The position numbers and the translations under genes are program-made. Below the pieces are notes generated by a model. The model did not search any database. It saw only the letters and a list, made by a program, of their open reading frames with translations, and was not told the DNA's origin. Of a DNA stretch of 64,000 bases, positions 24,523-37,449 are shown one piece after another. Location of the stretch: the NCBI RefSeq assembly GCF_037392515.1, contig NC_090282.1:55762843-55826842 (forward strand), written 5' to 3'. Source of the DNA: Haliotis asinina (Eukaryota; Mollusca; Gastropoda; Lepetellida; Haliotidae). How positions within the stretch are numbered: position 1 is the stretch's first letter; every line of letters begins with the position of its first letter.

Positions 24523-25306
24523 TACAGGTATCTGTCTCACCCTGCAGCACAACTCACTCACACACTCTTGTGTTGTGCCTCATTTACATATGCCAAGGGA
24601 CTGTTGTCCGGATAAGCCTTTGGCCATGTGGGTTTGATACCCATACTTTTTAAACTAAGTGGGTATTTCCAATTTCAAGTGGATAGCTATACATTTTGAT
24701 ACCCACCATATCTTTAAGGTCCCAGCAATTAAATAACAAGCATAAGAGGTGTGCATGACACACACTACAACAAGACCCCCTTCTTATTCAAAAATAACCA
24801 TGGAATATTTAATTTTCCATGTGCCCAGTTTTTGTTGTTTATTTTCTCACAAAACCTTGTTTCCATCATGTTATCATGGATAATCTACATCAGGGATAGG
24901 TCACTCGCTTGCTTTCTTTACCATTTGTACTAATTAACGTGTGCCTCATGCTCCAATGCACACAGTGACTTGTCTCATTCCCACCGCAAAACTTCAGCTG
25001 TGTTTAACAGAACTTCAGCCAGTTTATTGTATCATTTGGAATTTTACAATGAATAAATGAATTATAGTAAGATTTAAGAATAAGAATTATATGTGAATGA
25101 ATGAAAGAAATAAAGAAAGAAGTACACATGTGAATGAATGAAAGAATAAATGATACACCACATGCACGGCCATCCCTCCCAAAACATGTCAAAAAACACA
25201 AAAGTATCGCTAGTGCACATACGTTAACATCAGCATGTGGGGAATTCCATGGACATTAACAATGTGTTAACTGACACTGTCACCCATCCCTCAAAAACAG
25301 AAAGTT

Positions 25307-25735
25307 TAAAACTATCACAAAGCGTTGTAAGCACCTTTCCAGTTTTGTCAAATAATAAGATCAACAAGAAAAAAAGAACTTATAGAACTAAAACCCTCAA
25401 ACATCAAAGGCGGATCAGATCAAATTGGCAATATGTCGTATTTTTCACACATATCACATACACCTGACAACTTTTCTAAAATCATAAAACTATCAATATT
25501 ACTTGCAAACACCTTTCAACTGATGGCATATTCTGCTCCTAAAAACTGAAGGCGTATGTGACTCAAACAACGCCGTATAGTATTTCAATGGCGGATCAGA
25601 ACATATCGGCGATATGTCATATTTTTCACACACCTCCAACACACCCTAACAATTTTTTCAAGTCATAAAACTGTCAATATTACTTGCAAATACCTTTCAA
25701 CTAAAGCTACGTTTCCCTTCTAAAAATTAAACAAA
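25307..25735 (+). repeat. Tandem duplication with a period of about 181 bp
   Basis: GGCGGATCAGA starts at 25409 and again at 25590. Both are followed by ATATGTCNTATTTTTCACAC and, later, CAATATTACTTGCAAA with CCTTTCAACT. A weaker third unit precedes at about 25307 (AAACTATCAC, CACCTTTCCAGTT). The copies differ at many positions, so the duplication is old. Confidence 0.75.
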
Positions 25736-27916
25736 TGTGTGAAAGACGTTTATGTCGATACAATTTAGTCTATTTTTGCAGTGAATAAAAAATGGGAAGC
25801 CAGTGAGCTATGACATACCAACTTGAAACTTTACTACAAATCTACTGTCCTAATACTGACACTAATAAGAATTATTTGACTTAAACTGAAGTGACAAGAT
25901 AGTTAACTTATCTTCTACATGTAGACTTGCAGTTGTCTCAAACACTCAGCGAATTTAATCAGCTGCTGAAAATAAACTGGGCTTAATCTTAAATACTAAG
26001 CTGTTGTCATATTGGTTACACTGGTTACGTAATGACCCACGGCATACGTTCAGGGGGCTTTTCGAGGAGTTTCCTCTCCCTCTGTATATGGTCTCCCTGA
26101 TTTAATATATCACTGGCAACTGATTGTGACTGAATATTAACTGATTCAGCAGAGTATTAATTCATCAAGCAATAATTAAATTTTCTTAGTGTTCATCAAA
26201 ATTCTGGCAATCTGATTGGTTAACTGGGAACATTTCTTTTGATTTCATTTCCCTATGAATCTAAAAAGCTAAGCCACGCCCACCGAACTGGACTACTTTC
26301 GGACCTGAGGAATGTCAGGGAATACCTTTTCACGGCGAGGGAATTCCCTTGCACTCAGGTACCCTAATGAACTTTGGATAAACATTGAAGTGATACATTG
26401 TGGTTAACATAAACAAACAACTCAAAATTATCCATGAGCGTTAATAACGTTGTAACGCCTCGACAAGAGCATGCGCACGATCGAACATCAGTTCATGGCA
26501 TCGCAATCCCAGTCACATCACAGCCTCTTTCCACTTATGCAAATACTCCTGCCACAAACAATCTCAGTTCCACTCATCGGGCTTCATTTCCAATTCTCAC
26601 TTTTCAAACTGAGTCTTCCAGCTCGCTGGTAATAATTCAAATGTTTGAACTTGAAACTTTGCTGTTGCCGGGATGCGTCACGTGTTGTTCCGTTCTGATT
26701 TGCCATCCGATGTTAACTTGGTTGATTGACAGCTGTTTGGGGGTGCTCTATGCTGATTGGCTAATGGTTTCGCTACGCGGATTCATACAGTTTGCACATT
26801 GGTTTTTAGTTTCATACCTCAATGCAACGAAAGAAACACACAGTCAATCCTTAAATGTTCAAATGAAGGTGTTTTCAGTTTGTAGCATAAAACATAACTA
26901 GATATTTTGCTTTGAGCCTGTGGAAGCTTCCTACCATGACTGCTTGTTTACAGGACATGTACACAGGAAACAACTATTTGATTGGTCACTACATTTATAG
27001 ACTGGTCAATCAGTGAAGGGTTAACAAATCATGACTGGTATTATATCTGTATTAATGGTGCATTTAATTGTGCTTAGAAGTATTCAAGAATATTTTCATT
27101 GCAAATATTTGGAGATGGAAAAGTTAGTTTCAATGGGCTTGAACTGATACAATATGCAACATAATTTTGAGGCAATGGGTAAATAAACATTGTTATTTTG
27201 ACATAGCATAAAGATTGATATTTAGTGTTTTGCTTGTGTTGACATGTATTTTTTTGTACTTCAGGTTTTCAACTTAATATTGTACCAAATACCTTACCGC
27301 TTATCTATAGCTATGAGTTGTTCATGTACTGTTGATCATTATCATACCTTGAAACAGTTGTCTTTTCATGTAATAACATTTCATTCATGACAATAAAACT
27401 CAAACACTGATTAGTTTTGCCTTTGAATATATTTACAACAATGAGGATCCTTCAGATGTCTACTCAAGAGATCTATCTCTGACAGGCTTTCATAGTAATA
27501 GGCCTGTGAGAAGCAGGTGCTTTATGATAGCTAGGATTTTAGGCATATAAAGCTAATAACAGATACTATTTGTTCTATGTATTCACTGTGGGCAACAGGT
27601 GTTTCATTATACCCAAACAGGATTTTAGTCATAATAACAGGTACTAATTGATTTTAGTATTCACAATGTCAAAATTAAAGGTTAATTTTTCAACTCAAAA
27701 CTGTTAATACATATGACAGGATAAATCATACAGTAGACAGATACTGCAACCAAGTCTACAAATCATCCACCACTGTACCACATCACTGCTCCACCTGTCA
27801 GTGTGTCCTGCCCCAAATTTGGAATTTGGTTATGGAGTAAATGATTTCAGCACTTTTGATTGGATATACAAAAACTTTCTTCATATGACTTCTTTCTTGT
27901 CAAGAATTGACTTAAT
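25736..27916. other. No gene recognised; probable intron
   Basis: Lies between exons of the minus-strand gene. A plus-strand frame of 155 codons (26434-26901) has no recognisable domain or splice support. A short inverted repeat (AGGGAATACC and GAGGGAATTCCCTT) lies at about 26315-26350. Confidence 0.45.
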
Positions 27917-29427
27917 ATATACTGAACATCATTGAAAACGCACCACCCCTAAAATTGTGGATTTCTAAGAGCAGAAGTGAGCAATCTATGTAAATTTTAC
28001 ATATTTGTGTAGACCAATGTTTGATAAAGAAAAGCAAAAAACAATCAAGCAAAACAGTGAAGATTTAATGCAGCTGACAAGGAAATAAAGATGGGGTCAA
28101 AATGGAAAGTCAGTAGCGTGTATGACCCCCGTTAGCAGCAACACAAGCTGTGCAACGTCTCCTCATTGAACGGATAAGTCTCTGAATAAAGTCCTGAGGC
28201 ACTGCATTCCACTCTTGCTGCAAGGCATTGTCGAGTTCCCCAAGATTGTTGATCTGCGGACGACGTGCGAGGCGTTGGCCGATGTAATCCCACAAGTGTT
28301 CGATGGGTGACAAATCTGGTGACAATGCAGGCCAATGAAGTAGAGGAATGTTGTTGTTAGCCAGATACTGTATCGAAACACGTGCAGTGTGGGCTCGTGC
28401 ATTGTCATGTTGAAATGTGTGCAGATCTTGATGCTGGTGAAAGAAGGGAACGACGTTGTTCTGAAGAATGTTGTCACGGTAGTAAACGGCATTCACTCTG
28501 CCACAACAAACAATCAGAGCGGTTCTGTGGTGATAACTTATCCCTCCCCACACCATAATGCTGCCTCCACCCCACCGATCGGTTTGCACAACACAATCCT
28601 GATGATAACGTTCACCCCGTTGACGCCATACCCGTAGACACCCGTCAGCATTTCGCAAGTGAAAACGCGACTCGTTGGAGAACACCACACCATGCCAACG
28701 TCGTAACAACCACACACGATGCTGTTCAGCCCATTGTCGGCGTTCACGGCGATGCCTGTCAGTCAGGATGGGTCCAACGTAAGGGCGTCGACAACGTAAC
28801 CCTGCCGCACGGAGACGGCGTCGGACGGTGGAAGCGCTGATCAAACCACGTCGACCCTGGACAGCGTTGGCGGTTCTGGCAGCGGGCAAGGTTCGATCCC
28901 AAATATGGCGCCGTACAATGTCTCGATCTTGACGAGGGGTGGTAACACGTGCCTGACCTGGGTTCCCTGCTGGTTCCTGTTTGTTGGTATCTGTTAGCAA
29001 GCCTCAGAATGGTCGAATGATGACACCCAAATCGTCGTGCAATGTTTCTGCTTGAAGCGCCGACCTGCAACATACCCAAGGCCTGTTCTCGTTCCTCTGG
29101 TGACAATCTTGGCATGGCGAAAAAACTTTACTTACGAAAGTACTGCGAAAATGAGAACGGTTTTGTGCCGAAGGTCATTTATACCCCTGAACAGCATGCT
29201 TTCTGCATGCAATTTGTGCCCTTCGTGTGTGATGTGCATGAATTTTGTTGTTTTCATGTGATGTGTTCGATGATGTGTTCGAACGATCCGTTTTTTACTG
29301 TAGAGCGTTATTTACGATCTAGTGTGTTATTATCAAAATTCCCACCATTAATTTTCCATTTCCAAAAGATTCTATTGCCTTATTTCAAAATTTACAGGTG
29401 GTGCGTTTTCAATGATGTTCAGTATAT
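27917..29427 (-). mobile_element. Tc1/mariner-like DNA transposon, copy 2
   Basis: Perfect terminal inverted repeats of 31 bp lie at 27917-27947 and 29397-29427 (outer TACTGAACATC, inner AACGCACCACC). The outermost bases are TATA on both sides, so the TA duplication cannot be phased exactly; the element body is about 1.5 kb. The perfect repeats suggest a young insertion. It lies in the intron between the 30.6 and 23.7 kb exons, in the same orientation as the host gene. Confidence 0.9.
28110..29115 (-). pseudogene. Tc1-like transposase, one frameshift and first catalytic Asp changed to Asn
   Basis: The start at 29115 opens MPRLSPEEREQALGMLQVGA and a helix-turn-helix (IARRFGCHHSTILRLANRY). A single frameshift near 28950 moves on to VTTPRQDRDIVRRHIWDRT and the catalytic domain, which is then open to the stop at 28110. 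Conserved blocks are GGGSIMVWGGIS, FQHDNARAHTARV (second Asp) and SPDLSPIEHLWD (Glu), with 34 residues between the Asp and the Glu (DD34E). The first catalytic block reads VVFSNESRF; the codon is AAC where the family has Asp. Full length would be about 335 residues, normal for Tc1. The frameshift and the D-to-N change each predict loss of activity. Confidence 0.9.
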
Positions 29428-30636
29428 TTCGTAATGGAAGTGCAAGATTATTTGTTTATTGTCGTTTATTCTTACCATTATGCAATTGTGTCTTGTACAT
29501 ATATTATACAACCAATCTTGTTTTGTTCTGTTTATAGACTCTAATGTAGATGATGTCTTTGATTGCTTCTAAATATATTGGAATGCACTTCCAATAACAT
29601 TCAAATATTCAAGGAAATTTATATTTACAACATAACCACATTCATGTATACAAAATTAGTATAGCTTATGCAAAGTGATGTAATTTTAATGTGGATGATA
29701 TTGATAGTTTTTCTCTTAATCCACTGAACCCTTGTTGGTTGGGCTGTACAATTGATGAATATGATATAACATAAGCTGTTCACATTAATCAAATATAGTC
29801 TTAAAATAAACTAGTACTGGCACAGTAGAGACTAAAATACTGTAGTTTCAAGTTTTACAGAATTAAATGTAATGTTAAGCATGCAGAAAATATCATGTTT
29901 GTTCCCAGTGTACCATGACTATTACCTTTCAGAATTGGTTATCAACAGTTCCTTTATAGTCAGAATAGCCTTCAGAGCAGTTGGTTCCACCCCCAACTAA
30001 CAATGTATTATGTTAACTGACAAAATATACCAGGTACTGTTTCTCATGAGACAGTCATTTCTATTGTCTAACATTCTATTGTCAACTGCATAGTTGATTA
30101 GAAGTGAATATGGTTGAAAAAAAACCAAAACAGTCCTGCTATGGTTTTTCGTTTTGTTTTGTCCTGCTGCACAGATGTTTTACATTGATCTTCTACTTGT
30201 CCTTCTGATGTGCTTTCATAATATTTATAATGATAGCAAATAAAAAAGTAAATTTGGTTGACAGAAATTGTCCTATCATATTTCTATTTTGTCCTTAGAG
30301 TGCCATATTGATGTTTCTCTTGGTGTCTGTGAGATCTACTTATCCATTCCATTATCTTTACATTTTGTGTTTTGATGTCAGACCATGTGTTACATTGATT
30401 TTTAGCTTGTTGTTTGCAAGATGTACTTTTACATTAAAATAGATGGCCTATATTGTTTCACATATCAAATCAACATCCATCTGTTGTGGATTTTTGCTAC
30501 CTACAGGCACTGTTGTATCAATTCTACAATACTGTTTCTATTTATCATATCCATTAGAAGGCACAAAGGATATAATAAAACTTAAGGAGCAAAAGAATTT
30601 CATACGTATGTTATACACATGTATTCTGATACTTAC
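29428..30636. other. No gene recognised; probable intron
   Basis: AT-rich sequence with no supportable exon on either strand between the Tc1 copy and the 404-codon exon. Confidence 0.5.
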
Positions 30637-31848
30637 CTTCGAAGATGGTGAGGAATTATCTGAGCTGAAGGAAGCATTTTCTGTCCTTGAGGGATGTGCA
30701 CTGACAAGACTGATCCTAAATGAATGCCTCTTGGCCTTTTCATCATCTGTAAGACAATCTGAACTGGTCTCTGGCAGTGCCAGTTTCTCATCACTGATAA
30801 CAAATACTGGGTTTACCATACCCATCCCAGTTTTGCCACACACACGTTCATGATACAACTCCTTCAAATTGATCTTTTCCTTTTGGTATCTTTTAGGCTT
30901 ATCTTCATTGAATACTGTATCTTTGGCAAAGGTCACTGTTTTGTGCTCTGAAGATGCAAGATGCTGACTTCTGTGAGTGTGATTTGAATCATCATTTGAT
31001 GCTGATGAAAGGAGAATGGGTCTCAAAGGTTTTGAAAGTGGTTCTGGTAGTGGAACTTTTGGCAAATATTGTTCTTCTGAATCTGACTGTATTGCAACAT
31101 TATCAATTCCTGTCCAAGCTGCCCCTGGGGTTTGACTTGGAATGTACATAAGATCACTCAGTGGACTTTCACCATCACTCATATAGAAGAGAACATTTTC
31201 TTGAACATCAGCACTGGATGGGTCATCGGTATATGAGGACATGTGTGATATGACTGAAGACAACATCGGGAATGATGTTTGGTCAACATCCTCATACACT
31301 ATCATAGATGAGTCACTTAATCTCCTTGTCGGACTGCCACAAACTGCTGTGTCAATATCATCAGACTCTTTTCCTGAATCAACAGTAGCAGTTGCTTCAT
31401 CTTCAGCTGTTCTCAGTCTCTGAGAGTTCACTTCTTTTGACTCTGTAAATGACTCAACTCCTGCTTCCATACCTTCATATTTTACAGTGTCCACCTTTTT
31501 TGTTTCTGTTTCTGGGTTATCTTTCATGTTTGGTACAGTGGTGTCAGAATACCTGCCTAGCTTCCTATTGAGATATGAGCAGGTTCTCTTACTATGGTAG
31601 ACTTCGGAACTGCCTTCAATATCTAAATCAGGGTCAGAATGAACCAGGCGCCTGAGTCGTGCACGTCTGGAAGGTCTTGGCAGACTCTCATAGACATCAA
31701 TGTGAATCTGTGACTGGTTCTGCACATCTGGATGCCTGCTAGCTGCAGAGGCACCAACTCCTGAGTAGTAGAGTTCTGGGTCATGGAAAATAGGATTTAT
31801 TTTCACACCTCTAAGGCGTCTCCCAGAAATGTGTCCACCAAATATTGC
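30637..31848 (-). CDS. Large internal exon (404 codons), serine-rich acidic protein, unknown family
   Basis: A consensus acceptor (TTACCTGTTACAG) and donor (GTAAGT) bracket 1212 nt, exactly 404 codons, phase 0 at both ends. It is the longest unique open frame in the window. The peptide starts AIFGGHISGRRLRGVKINPI and is basic at first, then rich in Ser, Asp and Glu with many SP and SD sites, typical of a disordered, phosphorylated cytoplasmic region. Two similar phrases, KINPIF near residue 20 and MVNPVF near residue 340, may be docking repeats. KTVTF near residue 303 fits the RVxF-type docking motif for protein phosphatase 1 (inference). The exon joins in phase with 23541-23663 and probably 33118-33171. 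No domain is recognised. The open frame running past the donor into the intron was excluded because of the strong GTAAGT. Confidence 0.7.
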
Positions 31849-32572
31849 CTGTAACAGGTAAATCAGAATGTTACACACAAATAGATATGTTCTTGCCAAT
31901 ATATGTCACATTCCCTATACTTGCAACTGTTTTTGCTTTTAAGACGTCGGCACATTGTGAATCTGTTTCAAATATTTTCGAACCTGAACTAAGTTTGGGT
32001 ATATAGTAACATATTTCACACATGTTTTAACATATTTTGCACTACCACCTATATATCTGGGCATTGCTGCAATACCGTACCATTGAAGGTGATCATCCAC
32101 ATATCACAAAGTGTTGTTTTGAAAGTGAAAAACAAATACTCATGTTTCACAATATTCTGGAAACAAACAATGGACGTTAATGGACATTCCTAAGGTGATT
32201 TGACCTTACCTGACATCACAGACTACAATGGTAACAGTAGATCGTGAAATGGCATCAGAAAACATTGAAAGTGTGGTTTGTTATTAGATGAAAATCTTGT
32301 AATGGACTGATACATGTATTCTTGTACTACCATATATTTACAAATTACTATATATGAAGGTTCAAGGTGTAACAACCCTGTCCATCCATATAATACTTTA
32401 CAACCAGTATGATTAAACTGCACATTAACACTGTTAAAATGTGGAATCATTATGTTTCCTTTTACCAGTGGGTGAGGTTTTGAGAATAGCATTTTCAAGG
32501 CTTTTCTTGATAAGCTTTACAGTATTGATGATGCACAAAAGAACTGGACAGATAACAGTTAACACAACTTAC

Positions 32573-32621
32573 CTGTTCAGTTAGAAACTGCCACTCCAGA
32601 TTTTGTAAATGATCATAAAAT
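32573..32621 (-). CDS. Weak candidate exon
   Basis: A GTAAGT donor follows an open peptide FYDHLQNLEWQFLTEQ that ends in phase 0, as the 404-codon exon requires. The acceptor (GGAGAAAG) is poor and would start in phase 2, which does not match the 33.1 kb exon. It could be an alternative exon or chance. Confidence 0.22.
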
Positions 32622-33117
32622 CTTTCTCCATTACAAGTTTAATATCAACACCATTTTACAGCCCTGTATTCCTGTATCATGAGGCATGCCATGCAGCATT
32701 AGGAGACACCAGCACTAGCTGCAGCAAGATTTTATACAGTGTCAAATGAAACACCCAGGTCTATTCACAGATCACATAATGAGTTTAAACAAATTTACAC
32801 ATACATTTTACACATACAGTTATAAATCCAACAAGACCATGGTGTATAATTCCTATAATATCTACCTGTCCAACCATCCGAGATAGTAGGTTTCATATAC
32901 AAAAACTCCTGTCTCCTATGGTTACACAGGTAGATATTTCCAAACCCAATATTCTCATGAAAAGTTGAGTTTGTCTTGTGAAACATTGCATATCTCCTCA
33001 CTGCTATCATCTAAGTTGTCATAGTGTGTATCATATCGTACTTTCAGCATACCACTAACAGAGAGAGTTAACCACATATGTGTCATAGTTGTGCATGGCA
33101 TTTTTACATTGTCTTAC

Positions 33118-33171
33118 CAATAAGTTTGCTGCAGCTGCCATTTCATTTTCATCAGAAAGACTAAATGGAAA
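33118..33171 (-). CDS. Small internal exon of the minus-strand gene
   Basis: A GTAAGA donor follows 54 nt that read FPFSLSDENEMAAAANLL, phase 0 at the donor and at the preferred acceptor (AAGAATCAG). An alternative acceptor six bases upstream adds two codons (Asn-Gln) and also keeps phase 0. It joins in phase to AIFGGHISG of the next exon. The acidic and Ala-rich peptide is protein-like, but short, so support is moderate. Confidence 0.45.
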
Positions 33172-33235
33172 CTGATTCTTGTAATAAATATGAAATGGAT
33201 GTGTTTAGGGACATTTCATTCTGAAGGACATTCAC

Positions 33236-33400
33236 AAGTATAGGGAGTGAATGAGTTTAAAGTTTTTAAACTGCTTGTAGGAATATCATGGTGGGGGACA
33301 CCAGGAATGTGCTCCACACATAGTACCCATGTGGAGAATAAAACACCAGCCTTCAGTGAGATGATCAAACACCTTAACCACTGGGCTACCCCACCATTCA
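33236..33400 (-). repeat. tRNA-derived SINE, family B
   Basis: In minus sense: GGTGGGGTAGCCCAGTGG, a degraded B-box region, CATGGGTACTATGTGTGGAG, GGTGTCCCCCACCATGATA, then a degraded tail. It is more decayed than the 2.6 kb copy. Confidence 0.7.
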
Positions 33401-36400
33401 AAATGATAGTCAAAATATAAATTCAATAACACTGATGGATGATATGTCTCGAATACTTGTGGATTCCATAAAAGTTGTGCTTATGGCACATGCTGCTTAA
33501 TGCTTGTGATTTTCACCTAAGTCTCAGCAAAGATATGTTGAACATTCCACTTCAGTGTCACATGTAATTTATCACCTAGAACAGTAAGCTGGTGTTTGTC
33601 ATGCTCGAGTATGAATACGTGTCCATGTCAAACTGCCAATCATACAACCGTCTGGTTTTTCAGAGTATGACTGTAACATCTTGTTTAAGAATTAGCATTC
33701 CATGCCACACAGTTTCAGTGTCATTAATAAAAATACCTGGACCTGCATGTCTCAGTTTTCATGGTTTCCTACATTTTCTAAATAATTTCTGAATGATAAC
33801 AGGGCCAGGGATAAAAGAGTTGTCACAGAATTTCTGCTATTTCTTTCAATCATATCATATTATTTTGTATAAGCTTTCAGTGCAAACCTAGGGGTCAGAA
33901 AGTTATGTAAGCTATATTTGCTTTATATAGAGAATTTGGCTAAGTCTCTAAAGACTGCATACAACCATCTTTTCAGTTGATTTACGAAACCATCCAACAA
34001 GAAACACCTGAAACATCTAAATATACCACAAAAAGGCTGCTAGCAAAGTTTCTTCTCAGTTGCCGCTTTTTCACAGGTAGGTAAAATAAGCATCATCGTT
34101 TGTCAACAAATAGTTCTAAATAATGCATGCATCATTTTTCATTCTTACAAAATGTTTTTTCCTTGAACATAATGAAGATACCTTTGGTTATTAGTCCTAT
34201 TCGGATAATCAACTGGATCAGCATCAAATACCTCAGCATGGGACGATGAATATGATCACAGTATGTGTGGATCTGTTTTCACTTATCAGACAGACTGTAC
34301 AAGAAACACATGTACACACAGTGTGAATAAATGTGAGACACGACAAGTAAAGGATACAAATCTTGTGCATATTAATATATTTACCATAGTTAGCCACTCA
34401 TCTGTATGAAGTATACACATTTACCATAAAAAAATGATAATATTTGATTACAGCTAATAAATTACTATATTTTACAACACAATGTATTCAGTTTGAAAGA
34501 CTTCAAAGACAATGTATTCATGACTGTAGCTAGCTATACTTGGCTTGGAAACTTGTAGGTGTCATTATTTGCCATTTCCTCTGTTTCATTCCCTTTAATC
34601 CTCAGTGACCTCCACACTCAAACTGACAGGGAAGCATGGAGAAAACATGGCCTCCCTGTGGCTGTGTTTCAAGGCAGACCCTGTTTGCCAAGGTTTATCT
34701 CCATTCCTCTAATCAGTGCGGAAAAACGCTTCATGTTTAGTTTGTGAGCTGACAGAAGAGTTCATGCTAGGATGGAGCATCGGTGCATGGCTATTCTACA
34801 ATGTAACAATCCACTGTGAAATTTGCTGTTTATTGAATAATTTGTTTCAAATCTGCCCTTTTCACAAAAATGTTCACTACAATTAGCAATGGTGAAGCAA
34901 TGTGGATGACAAAAAATCTTATGAATTTTTTAATTTCATCAAAAAAATTTTGAAAAGAATTATTGATAGAACTAAATCCCCTTTTAAGAAGGTTAAGAAT
35001 TATAACTGTCTGAAGTAAGAATGAGAACATGCCTCAAATCATTTATATTGACACCCAATTATATTTGTATCTGTAAACTCTTGAAATCAACATGTTTACT
35101 TTAATTATTAAAACAGGCAAAATTGCTGATCAAAATGCCAAATATCTACACAACATTCAAACAGTACTTTCAAGGGATTACTGTGGACGATTGTTGCATC
35201 ATTTTACCAATGTGCATTAGATCTATTACTTCACACCCTATCAACATTATCACCTTTTACTACTGATGGCAACAGGAGCCAGCCAGTACATGCCCTATTA
35301 TGAAAAATGGATTCCTCAATAAAAGGAAACTTGTCCAGTGGTACTGAATAATAGAACAGAGCTTAACCCTACACTGTCTACCGACAAGGGTTCCTTGACA
35401 AACAGATGAATCTCATTGTCATGCTGACAAGGTATGCTTGACCCATCTACATTAATGGTAATAGATTACATTGACTTGATGGCCACAATGATGGGTATAT
35501 AGTTCCTCATGCAGGTGTGTGGATACAAACATTTGCTTACCATGGCAACAAGGTAATTATTTTCATGTTTGCGACCATATTAATCCTCAGCAGGAGCTAG
35601 ATGAATGCGCAGTTGTAGGTCACTCTTATGATTGGCTCCAGATACACACAATGATTGTTACAGTTGTAATGTTGACTTCAGAGAGTAACTGGGTTCATTT
35701 CAATCTCAACCCTCATATCTACTTAATAAGATGCTTTCACCTGTGAAATAAACATTTCTTTTAAACCAAACAAAAATTCTCTTTCTGTTAAGGTAGCAAG
35801 GAGCATATATGAAATATGGCAGAATATGATCTGCCACTCTGATGACATAACCTAATGAGCCCACCACTGTAAATGTCATCGGAGAAACACTATAACATAT
35901 TCAAAACTAAAAAGAAACAAAATCAAATCCAGGAAGCAAAAGTTCCTGTACAAACCCTCTGAGGCCATGTGGATATATCCTGGGAAATAATTGCCATGGC
36001 AGTGCACAATTCTGGCGCAAAGCTGTGAATGACAGGCACTTAAGTCATATACACTCCATAGTTGGGAACAATATTTGCGTCTGATTCCTAAACCCCTACT
36101 GTATGCTCATCTTTCTAAAATTAGCTATGTGTTCACTAAAGTGAGCAAAACGGCTTACAACTCCACTGTACCTTACTGGTCTCTTCAATACCCAGCTTTC
36201 ATGGCTCCCAAACTTGGATATTTGACGAGGCAGATTCTCTGACGACATCAAAGCTGCACAGATGTTGACAAGACAAATTTTGGATATTTCTTTCTTACCC
36301 TATGCTGGTCCCCGCAGACATCTTTGTCTTAGCGAGACAGGTATCATTCAAGAGAGTGGGATGTGCATACACTAGCGATATTGTCCTGTGTAGCCTGACT

Positions 36401-36438
36401 GAGGTTAAGGCTACCAGTAGGAAGGCAGACAGCAATAC
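33401..36438. other. No gene recognised; probable intron
   Basis: No exon that I can support. A polypyrimidine tract ending TTTAATCCTCAG at about 34608 (plus strand) looks like an acceptor but no matching donor follows. Confidence 0.45.
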
Positions 36439-36621
36439 CTGATAGTGTACACATCTTTCACAGTTTTGCTCACAGCCAATTCATCAGCACTAAGGATAGG
36501 CTGATACTCATACCCATAAATTAAGTACACATATTTTATCATGCTTTTCTTGATGTCTGTTAAATACATATTACCAGTAATGTTGCCTTTACTGGGAAGA
36601 TTTGAGTATTTCCAGAAGTGC
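36439..36621 (-). CDS. Weak candidate exon, 61 codons
   Basis: A good acceptor (GTATGTTTTCAG) precedes 183 open nt; the donor is GTATTG, a weak match. The frame is phase 2 at both ends. The peptide is Tyr-rich (HFWKYSNLPSKGNITGN, later YVYLIYGYEYQPILSADEL) and ends VKDVYTI. I do not recognise a domain. Phases are compatible with the candidate first exon at 60.9 kb upstream and with the weak 32.6 kb exon downstream. Confidence 0.28.
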
Positions 36622-37449
36622 CTGAAAACATACATGTGAATTATGCGTGTCCTTTCAGTTGAGTGATGGCCTCAGAGATATTTTTTTTTTGGTTTTCAAC
36701 AATTATTATAATTGTCCTGAAATATATAAAGGTAACATGACCATAATTATTTTTAAATGCTAAAAATGATCCAGACAAGTGACTGAAAAATGGTAATTAT
36801 TTCATTTATGTATCCTACCTAATTATAGCACAATTTGGTTTAATTATTTTTATTTTTTAAATTTTTCTATGTAATTTGCTGTTCATTGAAACAGGTATAT
36901 GTGCATGTAATGTCATTCTGTGATCTTTCCCTATACATTCTAACTGCATATGAAATACACAGATAATGTTGAATGTTGAATACACAAGGGCTTGAAGAAG
37001 CTGTTGGAGGACAATTATTGTTACATAACAGGGAACACAGAATACCTGTATTGTGTTTACTTAATGGGCACAGGGAGGACAGTCAATAGTGAACATGAAT
37101 AGCACATCACTTTCTTACCTGAAAAGAGCACTGGGAGTGTAGACAGAGGGAGGAAATAGAGGAGTTGTTACATGTCTTTGTGACCAATATACTCCTACAC
37201 ACAGGTGTAATACAGCAAATATCGCACTGTCTGCTGTGTGATACAGGCTAATTTATGTCCTTAAATGTCAGCCTACAGTCAGTCATGCTGCTCAAGGTGT
37301 ACAGTCATTCATGTTTACCAGGTTCTACAGATTATGCCTGTAATGATATTAAGTCTTGTCATACATATCTATCAGCCTAAACCTAATTTGAGTATGTTGA
37401 TATACAAGTACTATTTTCATTACAGGGCAAAAATAACCAGCAACAAAAT
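36622..37449. other. No gene recognised
   Basis: AT-rich, with homopolymer runs (T near 36682) and no supportable feature. Confidence 0.5.

Noticed and set aside
26434..26901. A 155-codon plus-strand frame
   Set aside because: No domain, no splice signals that fit, and it lies in a probable intron of the opposite-strand gene.
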